This document shows positions 10,405-18,828 of a DNA stretch of 64,000 bases, in pieces. The notes beneath the pieces were generated by a model. That model was not told the DNA's origin. It ran no database searches and saw nothing but the letters and a program-made list of their open reading frames with translations. Source of the stretch: RYN-230 sp963834515. GTDB taxonomy: Bacteria > Actinomycetota > Actinomycetes > Streptosporangiales > Streptosporangiaceae. The stretch lies in the NCBI GenBank assembly GCA_963834515.1, contig CAWICB010000005.1, positions 434,001 to 498,000 of the forward strand, read 5' to 3'. Numbering within the stretch: position 1 is the first letter of the stretch; every line of letters begins with the position of its first letter. Position numbers and translations under genes: made by a program.

Positions 10405-11997
10405 GTGCCTGCACCTGTCGTTCTCATCGCTGAGGAACTATCGCCGGCCGCCATCACCCGGCTCGAAGCCGACTTCGACGTCCGGCAGGTGGATGGTGCG
10501 GACCGCACGGCGCTGCTGGCCGCGCTGGCCGGGGCGGACGCCATCATCGTGCGCAGCGCCACCCAGGTCGATGCCGAGGCGCTGGCGCACGCACCCCGGC
10601 TCCGGGTGATCGCCCGGGCGGGCGTGGGCCTGGACAACGTGGATGTCGAGGCGGCCACCCGGGCCGGCGTGATGGTGGTGAACGCGCCCACCTCGAACAT
10701 CGTGAGCGCGGCCGAGCATGCCGTCGGGCTGCTGCTCGCGGTGGCCAGGAACGTGCCGCAGGCGGCGGCCGCACTGCGTGACGGCCAGTGGCGGCGGTCG
10801 GCCTTCACCGGCGTGGAACTCGACGGCAAGGTGGCCGGCATCCTCGGGCTGGGCCGGATCGGGGTGCTGGTCGCGGAACGGCTGACCGCGTTCGGCATGC
10901 GGGTGATCGCCTACGACCCGTACGTGCCCGCCACCCGGGCCGCCCAGGCCGGAGTACGGCTGACCAGCCTGGACGAGCTGCTCGCCGAGGCCGACTTCAT
11001 CACCGTGCACCTGCCCAGGAACGCGGAGACGACCGGCCTGATCGGGGACCGGGAGCTGCACCTGGTCAAGCCCACGGTGCGGATCGTGAACGCGGCCCGC
11101 GGCGGCATCGTGGACGAGCACGCACTGGGGCTGGCACTGAAGGAGGGCCGGGTGGCCGGGGCCGGCATCGACGTGTTCGCCGCCGAGCCCGCCACCGGCC
11201 ACCCGCTGCTGGAGTTCCCGTCCGTGGTCGCCACCCCGCACCTGGGGGCCAGCACGGCCGAGGCACAGGAGAAGGCCGGCACCCAGGTGGCCAGGTCGGT
11301 GCGGCTCGCCCTGGCCGGGGAGTTCGTCCCGGACGCGGTCAACGTGCAGGGCGGCGCGGTGCACGAGGATGTCCGGCCGGGCCTGCCGCTGGCCGAGAAG
11401 CTGGGCCGGATCTTCACCGCGCTGGCCGGCGGGATGGCGGCCCGGATCGACGTGGAGGTGCGCGGCGAGATCGCCAGCCAGGACGTGCGGGTGCTCCAGC
11501 TGGCGGCGCTCAAAGGGGTGTTCGCCGACGTGGTCGTGGACCCGGTGACCTACGTGAACGCGCCGCTGCTGGCGGCGGACCGGGGGGTCGAGGTCAGCCT
11601 GGTCACCGACGCGGACAGCCCGGACTGGCGCAACCTGGTCACGCTGCGCGGCATCATGCCCGACGGCCAGGTGGTGTCGGCCGGGGGCACGCTCAGCGGC
11701 CGGCGGCAGCTGGAGAAGCTGGTCGAGGTCAACGGCTTCGACATGGAGATCGCGCCCGCCGAGCACATGGTGTTCCTGACCTACACCGACCGGCCTGGCG
11801 TGGTGGGCACGGTGGGCCAGATCCTGGGCAGCGAGGGCATCAACATCGCCGGGATGCAGGTGTGCCGGGATGCCCGCGGCGGGCACGCGCTGATCGTGCT
11901 GACCGTCGACTCGGCCATCCCGGCGGTCGTGCTGGACGACATCTCGTCCACCATCGGCGCCGTGGTGGGCCGGACTGTGGACCTGGACCAGCGCTAG
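10405..11997 (+). CDS. serA: D-3-phosphoglycerate dehydrogenase, long form
   Basis: A 530-residue enzyme that oxidises 3-phosphoglycerate, the first step of serine synthesis. It has an NAD-binding Rossmann motif, GILGLGRIGVLVAERL (about residue 150), and the catalytic triad in order: Arg in VNAARGGIVDE, Glu in GIDVFAAEPA, His in TPHLGAST. The long form also carries the allosteric substrate-binding domain (about 320-450) and a C-terminal ACT domain (VFLTYTDRPGVVGTVGQILG) that binds serine. GTG 10405 has GAGAGG 8 bases upstream. It is a separate transcription unit between ilvC and leuB. Confidence 0.96.
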   Translation: MPAPVVLIAEELSPAAITRLEADFDVRQVDGADRTALLAALAGADAIIVRSATQVDAEALAHAPRLRVIARAGVGLDNVDVEAATRAGVMVVNAPTSNIVSAAEHAVGLLLAVARNVPQAAAALRDGQWRRSAFTGVELDGKVAGILGLGRIGVLVAERLTAFGMRVIAYDPYVPATRAAQAGVRLTSLDELLAEADFITVHLPRNAETTGLIGDRELHLVKPTVRIVNAARGGIVDEHALGLALKEGRVAGAGIDVFAAEPATGHPLLEFPSVVATPHLGASTAEAQEKAGTQVARSVRLALAGEFVPDAVNVQGGAVHEDVRPGLPLAEKLGRIFTALAGGMAARIDVEVRGEIASQDVRVLQLAALKGVFADVVVDPVTYVNAPLLAADRGVEVSLVTDADSPDWRNLVTLRGIMPDGQVVSAGGTLSGRRQLEKLVEVNGFDMEIAPAEHMVFLTYTDRPGVVGTVGQILGSEGINIAGMQVCRDARGGHALIVLTVDSAIPAVVLDDISSTIGAVVGRTVDLDQR

Positions 11998-12019
11998 CGG
12001 CGTCATCCACGGCGAGCGA

Positions 12020-12044
12020 ATCCGTCTCGGTATGAGAGACGGAT
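12020..12044 (+). terminator. Hairpin after serA
   Basis: ATCCGTCTC (12020-12028) pairs with GAGACGGAT (12036-12044) around a 7-base loop, 23 bases after the serA stop. The stem is perfect; there is no T-run. Confidence 0.5.
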
Positions 12045-12055
12045 CCGCGGTTCAG

Positions 12056-12084
12056 GCGACACTGCGTCAGCCAGGTACTAGGAT
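12056..12084 (+). promoter_or_regulatory. Candidate promoter for the MYPW small gene and leuB
   Basis: GCGACA at 12056-12061 and TAGGAT at 12079-12084 with a 17-base spacer. The -10 fits the actinobacterial TANNNT pattern. It would give a leader of about 175 bases before the first well-supported start at 12269. Confidence 0.45.
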
Positions 12085-12139
12085 GACCAACAATATGCGG
12101 CGCTTCGTATTCATCTTTAGCGGCCGTAGCGGGGCCTGA
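12083..12139 (+). CDS. Possible short leader ORF ahead of leuB
   Basis: An 18-codon frame, MTNNMRRFVFIFSGRSGA, starting almost on the predicted -10 box; a second ATG at 12095 is better placed. It contains Phe-Val-Phe-Ile-Phe rather than Leu codons, so it does not look like a leucine attenuator. A small hairpin, AACCCGCTGCGGGTT, follows (about 12157-12171). Offered only as a candidate. Confidence 0.2.
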   Translation: MTNNMRRFVFIFSGRSGA

Positions 12140-12268
12140 CAGGGCAGGCCGGCCAACCCGCTGCGGGTTGTGGTGCTGGCCGTAAGCCCGCCCGCGGAGT
12201 CTCCTCCGGTACGCGTGCCCGCCTGGGCCGCCCGGGGTGAGCAGCCACCTGGTCAGGAGAACCCAGCC

Positions 12269-12463
12269 GTGTATGACATGTATCCCTGGAATCAGCCCGG
12301 TGCCCACGACGGGCAGCGCCGCCGGGCACCGCGCCCGGCCGCGCGCCGGCCGGCCGCCACCGCGGGCCGCCGGGCCCCGGCCGGGCCCGCCGCGCGGGCC
12401 CTGCAGGTGGCCCTGGACCGGCGGGACAACGGAGCAGCGTCACCGGCCGCAGACGACCAGTAA
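12269..12463 (+). CDS. Small conserved MYPW-type protein upstream of leuB
   Basis: A 64-residue basic, Arg/Ala/Pro-rich protein beginning VYDMYPWNQPG and ending ALQVALDRRDNGAASPAADDQ. GTG 12269 has AGGAGA 8 bases upstream, the best ribosome site in this gap, and the frame ends 9 bases before leuB. I recall similar short proteins with an aromatic MYPW-like start and an LALDRRDNG-like tail in other actinobacteria. No function is known to me. Position suggests co-transcription with leuB. Confidence 0.65.
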   Translation: MYDMYPWNQPGAHDGQRRRAPRPAARRPAATAGRRAPAGPAARALQVALDRRDNGAASPAADDQ

Positions 12464-12472
12464 GGTACGCGC

Positions 12473-13519
12473 ATGGCATCTTCTGCGATCAAGCTCGCGG
12501 TGGTCGGCGGCGACGGTATCGGCCCTGAGGTCGTGGCCGAGGCGCTCAAGGTCCTGCAGGCCGCCGGCATCTCCATCGACGCGACCAGCTACGATCTCGG
12601 CGCGCAGCGCTGGCACCGGACCGGGGAGACACTGCCCGATTCCGTGCTGCAGGAAATCAGGGCCCAGGACGCGATCCTGCTCGGCGCGGTCGGCGACCCC
12701 ACCGTGCCCAGCGGTGTGCTCGAGCGCGGGCTGCTGCTCCGGCTCCGGTTCGAACTCGACCATTACGTCAACCTGCGCCCGGTCCGGCTCTATCCGGGGG
12801 TGCTGACCCCGCTGGCCGACGTCCGGCCCGAGGCGGTCAACATGCTGGTCGTCCGGGAGGGCACCGAAGGCCCGTACACCGGGGCGGGCGGCGTGCTGCG
12901 CAAGGGCACCCCGGAGGAAGTGGCCACCCAGGAGAGCCTGAACACGGCGTTCGGCGTCCGCCGGGTGGTCAGGTACGCGTTCGAGCGGGCCGCCGAGCGG
13001 CCGCGGCAGCGGCTCACCCTGGTGCACAAGACCAACGTGCTGGCCTACGCCGGGGACCTGTGGCAGCGCACGGTGGACGCGATGGCCAAGGAGTTCGCCA
13101 CGATCGGCGTGGACTACTGCCATGTGGACGCGGCGTCGATGTTCTTCGTGACCCAGCCGGAGCGCTTCGACGTGGTGGTGACCGACAACCTGTTCGGCGA
13201 CATCCTGACCGACCTGGGGGCCGCGGTGGGCGGCGGCATCGGCCTGGCCGCCAGCGGGAACATCAACCCCGAGCGGACCGCGCCGAGCATGTTCGAGCCG
13301 GTGCATGGCAGTGCGCCGGACATCGCTGGCAAGCAGAAGGCCGACCCCACGGCGGCGATCCTGTCCGCGGCCATGCTGTGCGAGCACCTCGGCCGGTCGG
13401 CCGAGGCCGCGCGCATCGAGCAGGCCGTGGCCGACGACATGGTCGAGCGGCAGGGCGCGTGGGCGGCCCGGGTCACCCCGGAGATCGGCGACGACATCGC
13501 CGCCCGGGTGGCCGGATAG
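12473..13519 (+). CDS. leuB: 3-isopropylmalate dehydrogenase
   Basis: A 348-residue NAD-dependent oxidative decarboxylase of leucine synthesis. The nucleotide/substrate motifs GDGIGPEVVAEAL (about residue 14) and TDNLFGDILTDLGAAVGGG, with the catalytic Asp residues, and EPVHGSAPDIAGK are all present. The length suits the actinobacterial LeuB group. Start ATG 12473 follows the small MYPW gene by 9 bases. In related pathways citramalate-derived intermediates may also use this enzyme on the way to 2-ketobutyrate, which would link it to cimA downstream; that link is inference. Confidence 0.95.
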   Translation: MASSAIKLAVVGGDGIGPEVVAEALKVLQAAGISIDATSYDLGAQRWHRTGETLPDSVLQEIRAQDAILLGAVGDPTVPSGVLERGLLLRLRFELDHYVNLRPVRLYPGVLTPLADVRPEAVNMLVVREGTEGPYTGAGGVLRKGTPEEVATQESLNTAFGVRRVVRYAFERAAERPRQRLTLVHKTNVLAYAGDLWQRTVDAMAKEFATIGVDYCHVDAASMFFVTQPERFDVVVTDNLFGDILTDLGAAVGGGIGLAASGNINPERTAPSMFEPVHGSAPDIAGKQKADPTAAILSAAMLCEHLGRSAEAARIEQAVADDMVERQGAWAARVTPEIGDDIAARVAG

Positions 13520-13529
13520 GCGCGTAGGA

Positions 13530-13555
13530 GCGGCCGGGCGACGGCGCCCGGCCGC
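13530..13555 (+). other. Intercistronic hairpin between leuB and ilvE
   Basis: Perfect 10-bp arms GCGGCCGGGC and GCCCGGCCGC with a 6-base loop, 10 bases past the leuB stop. A second GC-rich dyad follows. There is no T-run, so partial termination or mRNA stabilisation is equally possible. Confidence 0.4.
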
Positions 13556-13593
13556 GGCAGCCCGGCCCGGCCGGGCAGGAAGAAGGACCTGTG

Positions 13594-14709
13594 ATGACGG
13601 CAAGCCTGAGCACCGAGATCGCTTTCGACGTCCGCGCCAGCGCCGATCCCGTTCCGGCCGCGGAACGCGACCGGATCCTGGCCAGCCCGGGTTTCGGCGC
13701 GGTATTCACCGATCACATGGTCACCCTGCACTGGACGGCGGGCCAGGGCTGGCACGACGGCGCGCTGCAGCCCTACGGGCCGCTCGTGCTGGAGCCGGCC
13801 ACCGCGGTGTTCCACTACGCGCAGGAGATCTTCGAGGGGCTGAAGGCCTACCGGCAGGGCGCCGGGCCCATCGTGGCGTTCCGGCCACAGGCCAACGCGG
13901 CCCGGTTCAACCGCTCGGCGGCCCGGCTGGCCATGCCGGAACTGCCCGAAGCGGCGTTCCTGCGGTCTATCGAGCTGCTGGTCAGCCAGGACCGCGACTG
14001 GGTCCCGGCGGCCGAGGGGCACAGCCTCTACGTGCGCCCGTTCATGATCGCGACGCAGCGCGGGCTGGGCGTGAACCGGCCGTCCCAGGAGTACCAGTAC
14101 ACGGTCATCGCGTCACCGGCGGCGGCCTACTTCACCGGCGGCATCCGGCCGGTCTCGGTGTGGCTGTCGCACGAGTACACCCGCGCGGCACCCGGCGGTA
14201 CCGGCGAGGCCAAGTGCGGCGGCAACTACGCGGCCGCGTTCGCCGCGCAGCTGCAGGCCACCAGCTCGGGCTGTGACCAGGTGGTCTGGCTGGACGCGGT
14301 GGAGCGCCGCTGGGTCGAGGAAATGGGCGGGATGAACCTGTTCTTCGTCTACGGCACCGGGCCGCAAGCCCGGATCATGACCCCGGCGCTGACCGGGACC
14401 ATGCTGCCCGGGATCACCCGCGACTCGCTGCTCAAGCTCGGGCCCGATCTCGGCTTCCGCACCGAGGAAGGCAAGATCTCGGTCGAGCAGTGGCAGGCGG
14501 AGTGCGCGTCCGGCGAGCTGACCGAGGTGTTCGCGTGCGGGACGGCGGCGGTCATCACCCCGGTCGGCACGGTCCGGAGCGCTAACGGGGAGTGGACGGT
14601 CGGGGATGGCAACCCCGGGCCGGTGACCATGCGGCTGCGCGAGGAGCTGGTCGGGATCCAGTACGGGCACCGTCCCGACCCGCACGGGTGGGTCTACAAG
14701 ATCTGCTGA
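13594..14709 (+). CDS. ilvE: Branched-chain amino acid aminotransferase
   Basis: A 371-residue fold-type IV PLP enzyme that makes the final Val, Leu and Ile transamination. The family signature is clear: HYAQEIFEGLKAY (about residue 80), the PLP lysine in GEAKCGGNYAAAF (about 208), EEMGGMNLFFV and GTAAVITPVG. The length is normal for the actinobacterial bacillithiol-free type I BCAT. ATG 13594 is used, with GAAGGA just upstream; GTG 13591 is directly adjacent. A 21-bp perfect dyad follows the stop. Confidence 0.95.
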   Translation: MTASLSTEIAFDVRASADPVPAAERDRILASPGFGAVFTDHMVTLHWTAGQGWHDGALQPYGPLVLEPATAVFHYAQEIFEGLKAYRQGAGPIVAFRPQANAARFNRSAARLAMPELPEAAFLRSIELLVSQDRDWVPAAEGHSLYVRPFMIATQRGLGVNRPSQEYQYTVIASPAAAYFTGGIRPVSVWLSHEYTRAAPGGTGEAKCGGNYAAAFAAQLQATSSGCDQVVWLDAVERRWVEEMGGMNLFFVYGTGPQARIMTPALTGTMLPGITRDSLLKLGPDLGFRTEEGKISVEQWQAECASGELTEVFACGTAAVITPVGTVRSANGEWTVGDGNPGPVTMRLREELVGIQYGHRPDPHGWVYKIC

Positions 14710-14723
14710 CCCGTGGGCCAGCT

Positions 14724-14773
14724 CGTGATCATGACTTGAGTGGGCCCAGATTCCCACTCAAGTCATGATCACG
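14724..14773 (+). terminator. 21-bp perfect inverted repeat after ilvE
   Basis: Arms at 14724-14744 and 14753-14773 are exact reverse complements around the 8-base loop CCCAGATT. The arms are only moderately GC rich (core GATCATGACTTGAGTGGG), unlike other hairpins here. The dyad lies 15 bases after ilvE and 27 bases before the cimA leader, so it can end the first transcript. Its right arm overlaps the likely cimA promoter region. Confidence 0.7.
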
Positions 14774-14799
14774 CCAGTTGGTGTGGCACACTAGGGGAC

Positions 14800-14844
14800 A
14801 TGACGTCCGGCCGCATCATTATCGGCAGGCGCGCCGGCACCTAG
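14800..14844 (+). CDS. Isoleucine leader peptide of cimA
   Basis: A 14-codon frame, MTSGRIIIGRRAGT, with three consecutive Ile codons (ATC ATT ATC). It is followed by a U-tailed hairpin and then cimA, whose product feeds isoleucine synthesis. Size, position and control codons match ribosome-mediated attenuation. The stretch GRRAG after the control codons resembles SRRAS in the ilvB leader, suggesting a common origin or a shared constraint. Confidence 0.75.
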   Translation: MTSGRIIIGRRAGT

Positions 14845-14873
14845 CAGGGCAGCAGCCCGCACCGCCGACGCGC

Positions 14874-14908
14874 AGACCTCTCGCATACCGCGAGGGGTCT
14901 TTTGTTTT
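14874..14908 (+). terminator. Attenuator terminator of cimA
   Basis: AGACCTCTCGC (14874-14884) pairs with GCGAGGGGTCT (14890-14900) with one wobble pair, a 5-base loop and the tail TCTTTTGTTTT. It sits 30 bases after the Ile leader stop and 52 bases before the cimA start. Confidence 0.75.
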
Positions 14909-14959
14909 GCGGGCATCCCAACCAGCGGCAGCCGCCGCACGACAGAGACGGACCAGTCA

Positions 14960-16744
14960 ATGCCTGAGGACGAGTTCCACGTCTACGACACCACGCTGCG
15001 TGATGGCGCCCAGCAGGAGGGGCTGAGCCTCACCGTCGCCGACAAGCTGGCCATCGCCCGGCGGCTGGACGAGTTCGGCGTGGGCTTCATCGAGGGCGGC
15101 TGGCCGGGTGCGATCCCCAAGGACACCGAGTTCTTCCAGCGGGCCCGCACCGAACTGGACCTCAGACACGCGCAGCTCGCCGCGTTCGGCGCGACCCGCC
15201 GGCCCGGTGTGCAGGCGGCCGACGACCCCCAGGTCGCCGCTCTGCGCGAGTCCGGGGCGCCGGTCGTGACTCTTGTCGCCAAGAGTCACGACCGGCATGT
15301 CCGGCTGGCCCTGCGGACCACGCTGGCGGAGAACCTGGCCATGATCCGGGACACGGTCAGCCACCTGCGGGCCGAGGGCCAGCGGGTGTTCCTGGACGCG
15401 GAGCACTTCTTCGACGGGTACCGGTCGGATCCGGCTTACGCCCTCGAGGTGGTGCGGGCCGCCACCGAGGCCGGGGCGGACGTGGTCGCGCTGTGCGACA
15501 CCAACGGCGGGATGCTGCCCGGCGAGCTCGGCGACGTGGTCAGCGCGGTCGCGGCGGCCACCGGTGCGCGGCTGGGCATCCACTGCCACGATGACACCGC
15601 GTGCGCGGTGGCCAACAGCCTGGTCGCGGTGGACGCCGGGGTCAGCCACGTGCAGGGCTGCGCCAACGGGTACGGGGAGCGGGCGGGCAACGCCAACCTG
15701 TTCAGCGTGGTGGCCGGGCTGCAGCTGAAGCAGGGCCGCGTGGTGCTGCCCGACGGCTGCCTGGCCGAGATGAGCCGGGTGGCCCACGCGATCAGCGAGG
15801 TCACCAACGTCACCCCGGGCACCCACCAGCCCTACGTCGGCTTCTCGGCCTTCGCGCACAAGGCCGGGCTGCACGCGTCGGCGGTCAAGGTGGACCCGAT
15901 GCTGTACCAGCACATCGACCCGGTGCTGGTCGGCAACGACATGCGGATGCTGGTGTCCGACATGGCCGGCCGCGCCTCGGTGGAGATCAAGGGCAAGCAG
16001 CTCGGCTACGACCTGTCCGGCGACAAGGCCACGGTCGGCCGGGTGGTCAGCCGGGTGAAGGACATGGAGGCCCGCGGGTACACGTTCGAGGCGGCCGACG
16101 CCTCGTTCGAGCTGCTGCTGCGCGACGAGCTGGCCGGCGCGCCGCTGCGGCACTTCCAGGTCGAATCGTGGCGGGTCATCGTGGAACAGCGGCCGGGCGC
16201 CGAAGTCGTCAGCGAGGCCACGGTCAAGCTGCGGGCCAAGGGCGAGCGGATCGTGGCCACCGGTGAGGGCAACGGGCCGGTCAACTCGCTCGACAAAGCG
16301 CTGCGGCTGGCCCTGGAACGGCTCTATCCCGAGCTGGCCATGGTGGAACTGGCCGACTACAAGGTGCGCATCGTGGAGGGCTCGCACGGGACCGGGGCGG
16401 TCACCCGGGTGCTGATCGAGTCCAGCGACGGCTCCGGGGCGGCCGACGGGACGTGGAGCACGGTCGGGGTGGATGAGAACATCATCGCCGCGTCCTGGCA
16501 CGCCCTGGAAGAAGCGGTCAGCTATGCCCTGCTCCGGGCCGGCTACCAGCCGGACCCGGCCGGCCCGGCCAGCCGGCACCGCCGGCCTGAGCACGGAGCG
16601 GTGCCCCGGGGCCGGCCGGGCACCCGTTTCGTGCCCGGCCTGGGACTTATGGCCTCTGTCGAGGCATGTGACCGGTCGGTATGGTGCGAGCATCAGTTCG
16701 GGAACAGAAACAAATGCGCCAGGACCCCGCGCCTCGACCGATAA
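14960..16744 (+). CDS. cimA: (R)-citramalate synthase
   Basis: A 594-residue enzyme condensing acetyl-CoA with pyruvate to citramalate, the threonine-independent route to 2-ketobutyrate and isoleucine. The HMGL-like barrel starts VYDTTLRDGAQQEG and shows CDTNGGMLP, the metal motif IHCHDDTACAVANSL, and CANGYGERAGNANL. The C-terminal LeuA-type regulatory domain (about 390-530) includes VKLRAKGERIVATGEGNGPVN. About 55 residues after AGYQPDP have no family resemblance and overlap the next gene's possible start, so the true stop context is unusual. The three-Ile leader upstream supports CimA over 2-isopropylmalate synthase. Confidence 0.93.
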   Translation: MPEDEFHVYDTTLRDGAQQEGLSLTVADKLAIARRLDEFGVGFIEGGWPGAIPKDTEFFQRARTELDLRHAQLAAFGATRRPGVQAADDPQVAALRESGAPVVTLVAKSHDRHVRLALRTTLAENLAMIRDTVSHLRAEGQRVFLDAEHFFDGYRSDPAYALEVVRAATEAGADVVALCDTNGGMLPGELGDVVSAVAAATGARLGIHCHDDTACAVANSLVAVDAGVSHVQGCANGYGERAGNANLFSVVAGLQLKQGRVVLPDGCLAEMSRVAHAISEVTNVTPGTHQPYVGFSAFAHKAGLHASAVKVDPMLYQHIDPVLVGNDMRMLVSDMAGRASVEIKGKQLGYDLSGDKATVGRVVSRVKDMEARGYTFEAADASFELLLRDELAGAPLRHFQVESWRVIVEQRPGAEVVSEATVKLRAKGERIVATGEGNGPVNSLDKALRLALERLYPELAMVELADYKVRIVEGSHGTGAVTRVLIESSDGSGAADGTWSTVGVDENIIAASWHALEEAVSYALLRAGYQPDPAGPASRHRRPEHGAVPRGRPGTRFVPGLGLMASVEACDRSVWCEHQFGNRNKCARTPRLDR

Positions 16745-18086
16745 CACCCAACCCGCAGCCACTGGTCAGGCCGGCCCTGGGGCGGCACCGGCCAGACCCG
16801 GCCACGGGACGGGCGCTGGCTCGCCGCGCAGCGCCCGGGTGGCTGTGCTGGCCTACTTCGTAATCCTCGGCCTGGCCGAGGGCATCTGGATCGCCCGGAT
16901 CCCGGCGGTCAAGGAGCGGCTGCGGCTCACCGACGGCCTGCTCGGCCTGTCCCTGCTCGTCGGCCCGGCCGGGCTGGTGCTGGTGATGCCGCTGGCCGGC
17001 TGGCTGGCTGACCGGTTCGGCAGCGCCCGGCTGGTCCGGCCCACCGGGCTGGCCGTGGCCGTGCTCCCCCTCGCGCTGTGCACCGCCGAGACGCTGCCCG
17101 AGGTCATCGGCGCCCTGCTGGCGTTCGGTATCGGAGGTGGCGCGCTGCTGGTGGCGGTGAACGCGGAGGGGGTCCGGGTGGAGCGGGCGTACGGCCGGCC
17201 GCTGATGGCCTCGTTCTTCGCGTCCTACAGCATGGGCGCGCTGACCGGGGCGGTGTTAGGCGGCCTGCTGGCCTGGCGGCGCGCCGAGCTGGCCATCGTG
17301 CTGGGTGCCGCCACGGCGGCCTGCGTGGCTGCCGCGGCCATGGCCGGCCGCTGGCTGCTGCCTGAACCGTCCCGGCGGCCGGCCGAACCGTCCCGGCGGC
17401 TGGCCGCGCGGCCGCGGGCTGGCTGGCTGGCCCGGGCCGGCCGCCCGCCGCCTGGGTCCGCGTCGCGGCAGCTGCTGGCCCTCGGCCTGCTGGCGCTGTG
17501 CTGCGTGATCACGGAGGGCGCGGTGGGCACCTGGAGCGGCGTCTACCTGCGCGACGTGGTGCGTACCTCACGCTGGCTCGCGGTGGCCGGGTTCGCCGGT
17601 TTCTCGCTGGCCATGGCGGCGGGACGGCTGGTGGGCGACCGGCTGGCCGCCCGGTACAGCCCGGCCGGGCTGGTCCGGCGGTGCGGCCTGCTGGCCGTGC
17701 TGGGGCTGGCTGGCGCGCTGTGCACGCGACAGGCGGCGGTCGCGGTGGCCGGGTTCGCGGCCTGCGGCGTCGGGCTGTCGTGCACGGTCCCGCAGCTGTT
17801 CTCCGCGGCCGCCAGCAGCGACCCGGACCGGCCGGGCCGCGCGGTGGGCTGGGTCGGCGGTCTCGGTTACCTGGGCCTGGTCGGCGGCCCGGCGCTGATC
17901 GGCGGGTGCGCCAGCCTGGCCGGGCTGACCGCCGCGCTGTACATCCCGGTCGGGCTGGGGGTGTGCGTGGCCGGCTTCGCGTTCCTGCTCGACCGGCCGC
18001 GCGGCGTGGCCGCGCCGCCGGTCCGGATGGCCCCCGTGCTCAGCGGAACGGATCCTGGCCGACCGGCCGGATCACGATCTCGCTGA
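16668..18086 (+). CDS. MFS transporter
   Basis: An integral membrane permease of the major facilitator superfamily. About twelve hydrophobic segments follow a Pro/Ala-rich N-terminal tail. The first is VAVLAYFVILGLAEGIWIAR, and the loop 2-3 signature is GWLADRFGSARLVRP. The pattern resembles YbjJ/FucP-like permeases; the substrate is unknown. The open frame starts at 16473 inside cimA. GTG 16668 is a guess that overlaps the cimA tail by 77 bases, and a GTG just before the first helix (about 16840) is also possible. The 3' end overlaps the convergent SDR gene by 47 bases. Confidence 0.75.
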   Translation: MTGRYGASISSGTETNAPGPRASTDNTQPAATGQAGPGAAPARPGHGTGAGSPRSARVAVLAYFVILGLAEGIWIARIPAVKERLRLTDGLLGLSLLVGPAGLVLVMPLAGWLADRFGSARLVRPTGLAVAVLPLALCTAETLPEVIGALLAFGIGGGALLVAVNAEGVRVERAYGRPLMASFFASYSMGALTGAVLGGLLAWRRAELAIVLGAATAACVAAAAMAGRWLLPEPSRRPAEPSRRLAARPRAGWLARAGRPPPGSASRQLLALGLLALCCVITEGAVGTWSGVYLRDVVRTSRWLAVAGFAGFSLAMAAGRLVGDRLAARYSPAGLVRRCGLLAVLGLAGALCTRQAAVAVAGFAACGVGLSCTVPQLFSAAASSDPDRPGRAVGWVGGLGYLGLVGGPALIGGCASLAGLTAALYIPVGLGVCVAGFAFLLDRPRGVAAPPVRMAPVLSGTDPGRPAGSRSR

Positions 18087-18747
18087 CGTCCACGCCGGCG
18101 GGCTGGCTGACCGCGTACAGCACGGCCCGGGCGACATCGCCGGGGGCCAGCTTCGGATCGGCTTCCCGGCCGGGGCTGGCCGGCCCGGTGTCGGTCAGCC
18201 CGGGCTGGATGAGGGTGACCCGGACCCCGGTCCCGACGCATTCGGCCCGGATGCTGGCGGCCAGGGCGGTCACCGCCCACTTGGTGGCCGAGTACAGATT
18301 GCCGGGGCGCAGCACCCGGCCGGCCACCGAACCGGTCAGCAGCAGGTGCCCGCCCGTCTCGGCCAGCAGCGGCAGCGCGGCCCGCGCGGTGAGCGCGGGA
18401 CCGAGCACGTTGGTCAGCACCAGGCCGGCCCACTCGCCGGGCGGCACGCCGCCGTGGCCGAGAAAGGACGTGGGCACCGAGACGCCCGCGTTGGCGAACG
18501 CCACGTCCAGCCGGCCCACCGTGCCGCGCAGCCCGGCCATCAGGTTCTGCAGCTGAGCCCAGTCGGCGACGTCGCAGGCCAGCGGCACGGCGCGGGGCGG
18601 GCCGCCGAGTTCGGCGGCCAGCTCCGCCAGCGGGCCGGGGCGCCGCGCGGTGAGCACCACCCGGTACCCGGCGCCGGCCGCGGCCCGGGCCGTGGCCGCG
18701 CCGATGCCGCTGGATGCACCCGTGATCAGGAAGACGGGATCGGGCAC
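18040..18747 (-). CDS. Short-chain dehydrogenase/reductase
   Basis: A 235-residue Rossmann enzyme. The NAD(P) motif TGASSGIGAA is near residue 8, NAG (FANAGVS) follows, then catalytic Ser (LLTGSVAG) and YSATK (Tyr-x-x-x-Lys). Substrate unknown; it is of the classical SDR type. GTG 18747 is selected because the frame upstream (to 18882) gives non-family sequence. The stop lies inside the end of the convergent MFS gene. Confidence 0.88.
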   Translation of the reverse strand: MPDPVFLITGASSGIGAATARAAAGAGYRVVLTARRPGPLAELAAELGGPPRAVPLACDVADWAQLQNLMAGLRGTVGRLDVAFANAGVSVPTSFLGHGGVPPGEWAGLVLTNVLGPALTARAALPLLAETGGHLLLTGSVAGRVLRPGNLYSATKWAVTALAASIRAECVGTGVRVTLIQPGLTDTGPASPGREADPKLAPGDVARAVLYAVSQPAGVDVSEIVIRPVGQDPFR

Positions 18748-18828
18748 CGGCCAAGCGTATCCAGCTGGCCAGCCGGCTGGCCGGGACCCAGGGTCCGCAG
18801 GTGGCCGGTGCACCCTTACGGTGGAGCC

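Noticed and set aside
14731..14766. CTTGAGT and ACTCAAG inside the ilvE dyad resemble the HspR-binding HAIR motif
   Set aside because: HAIR needs a 7-base spacer; here 14 bases separate the halves, the sequence is only part of a longer perfect dyad, and the neighbours are amino acid genes.
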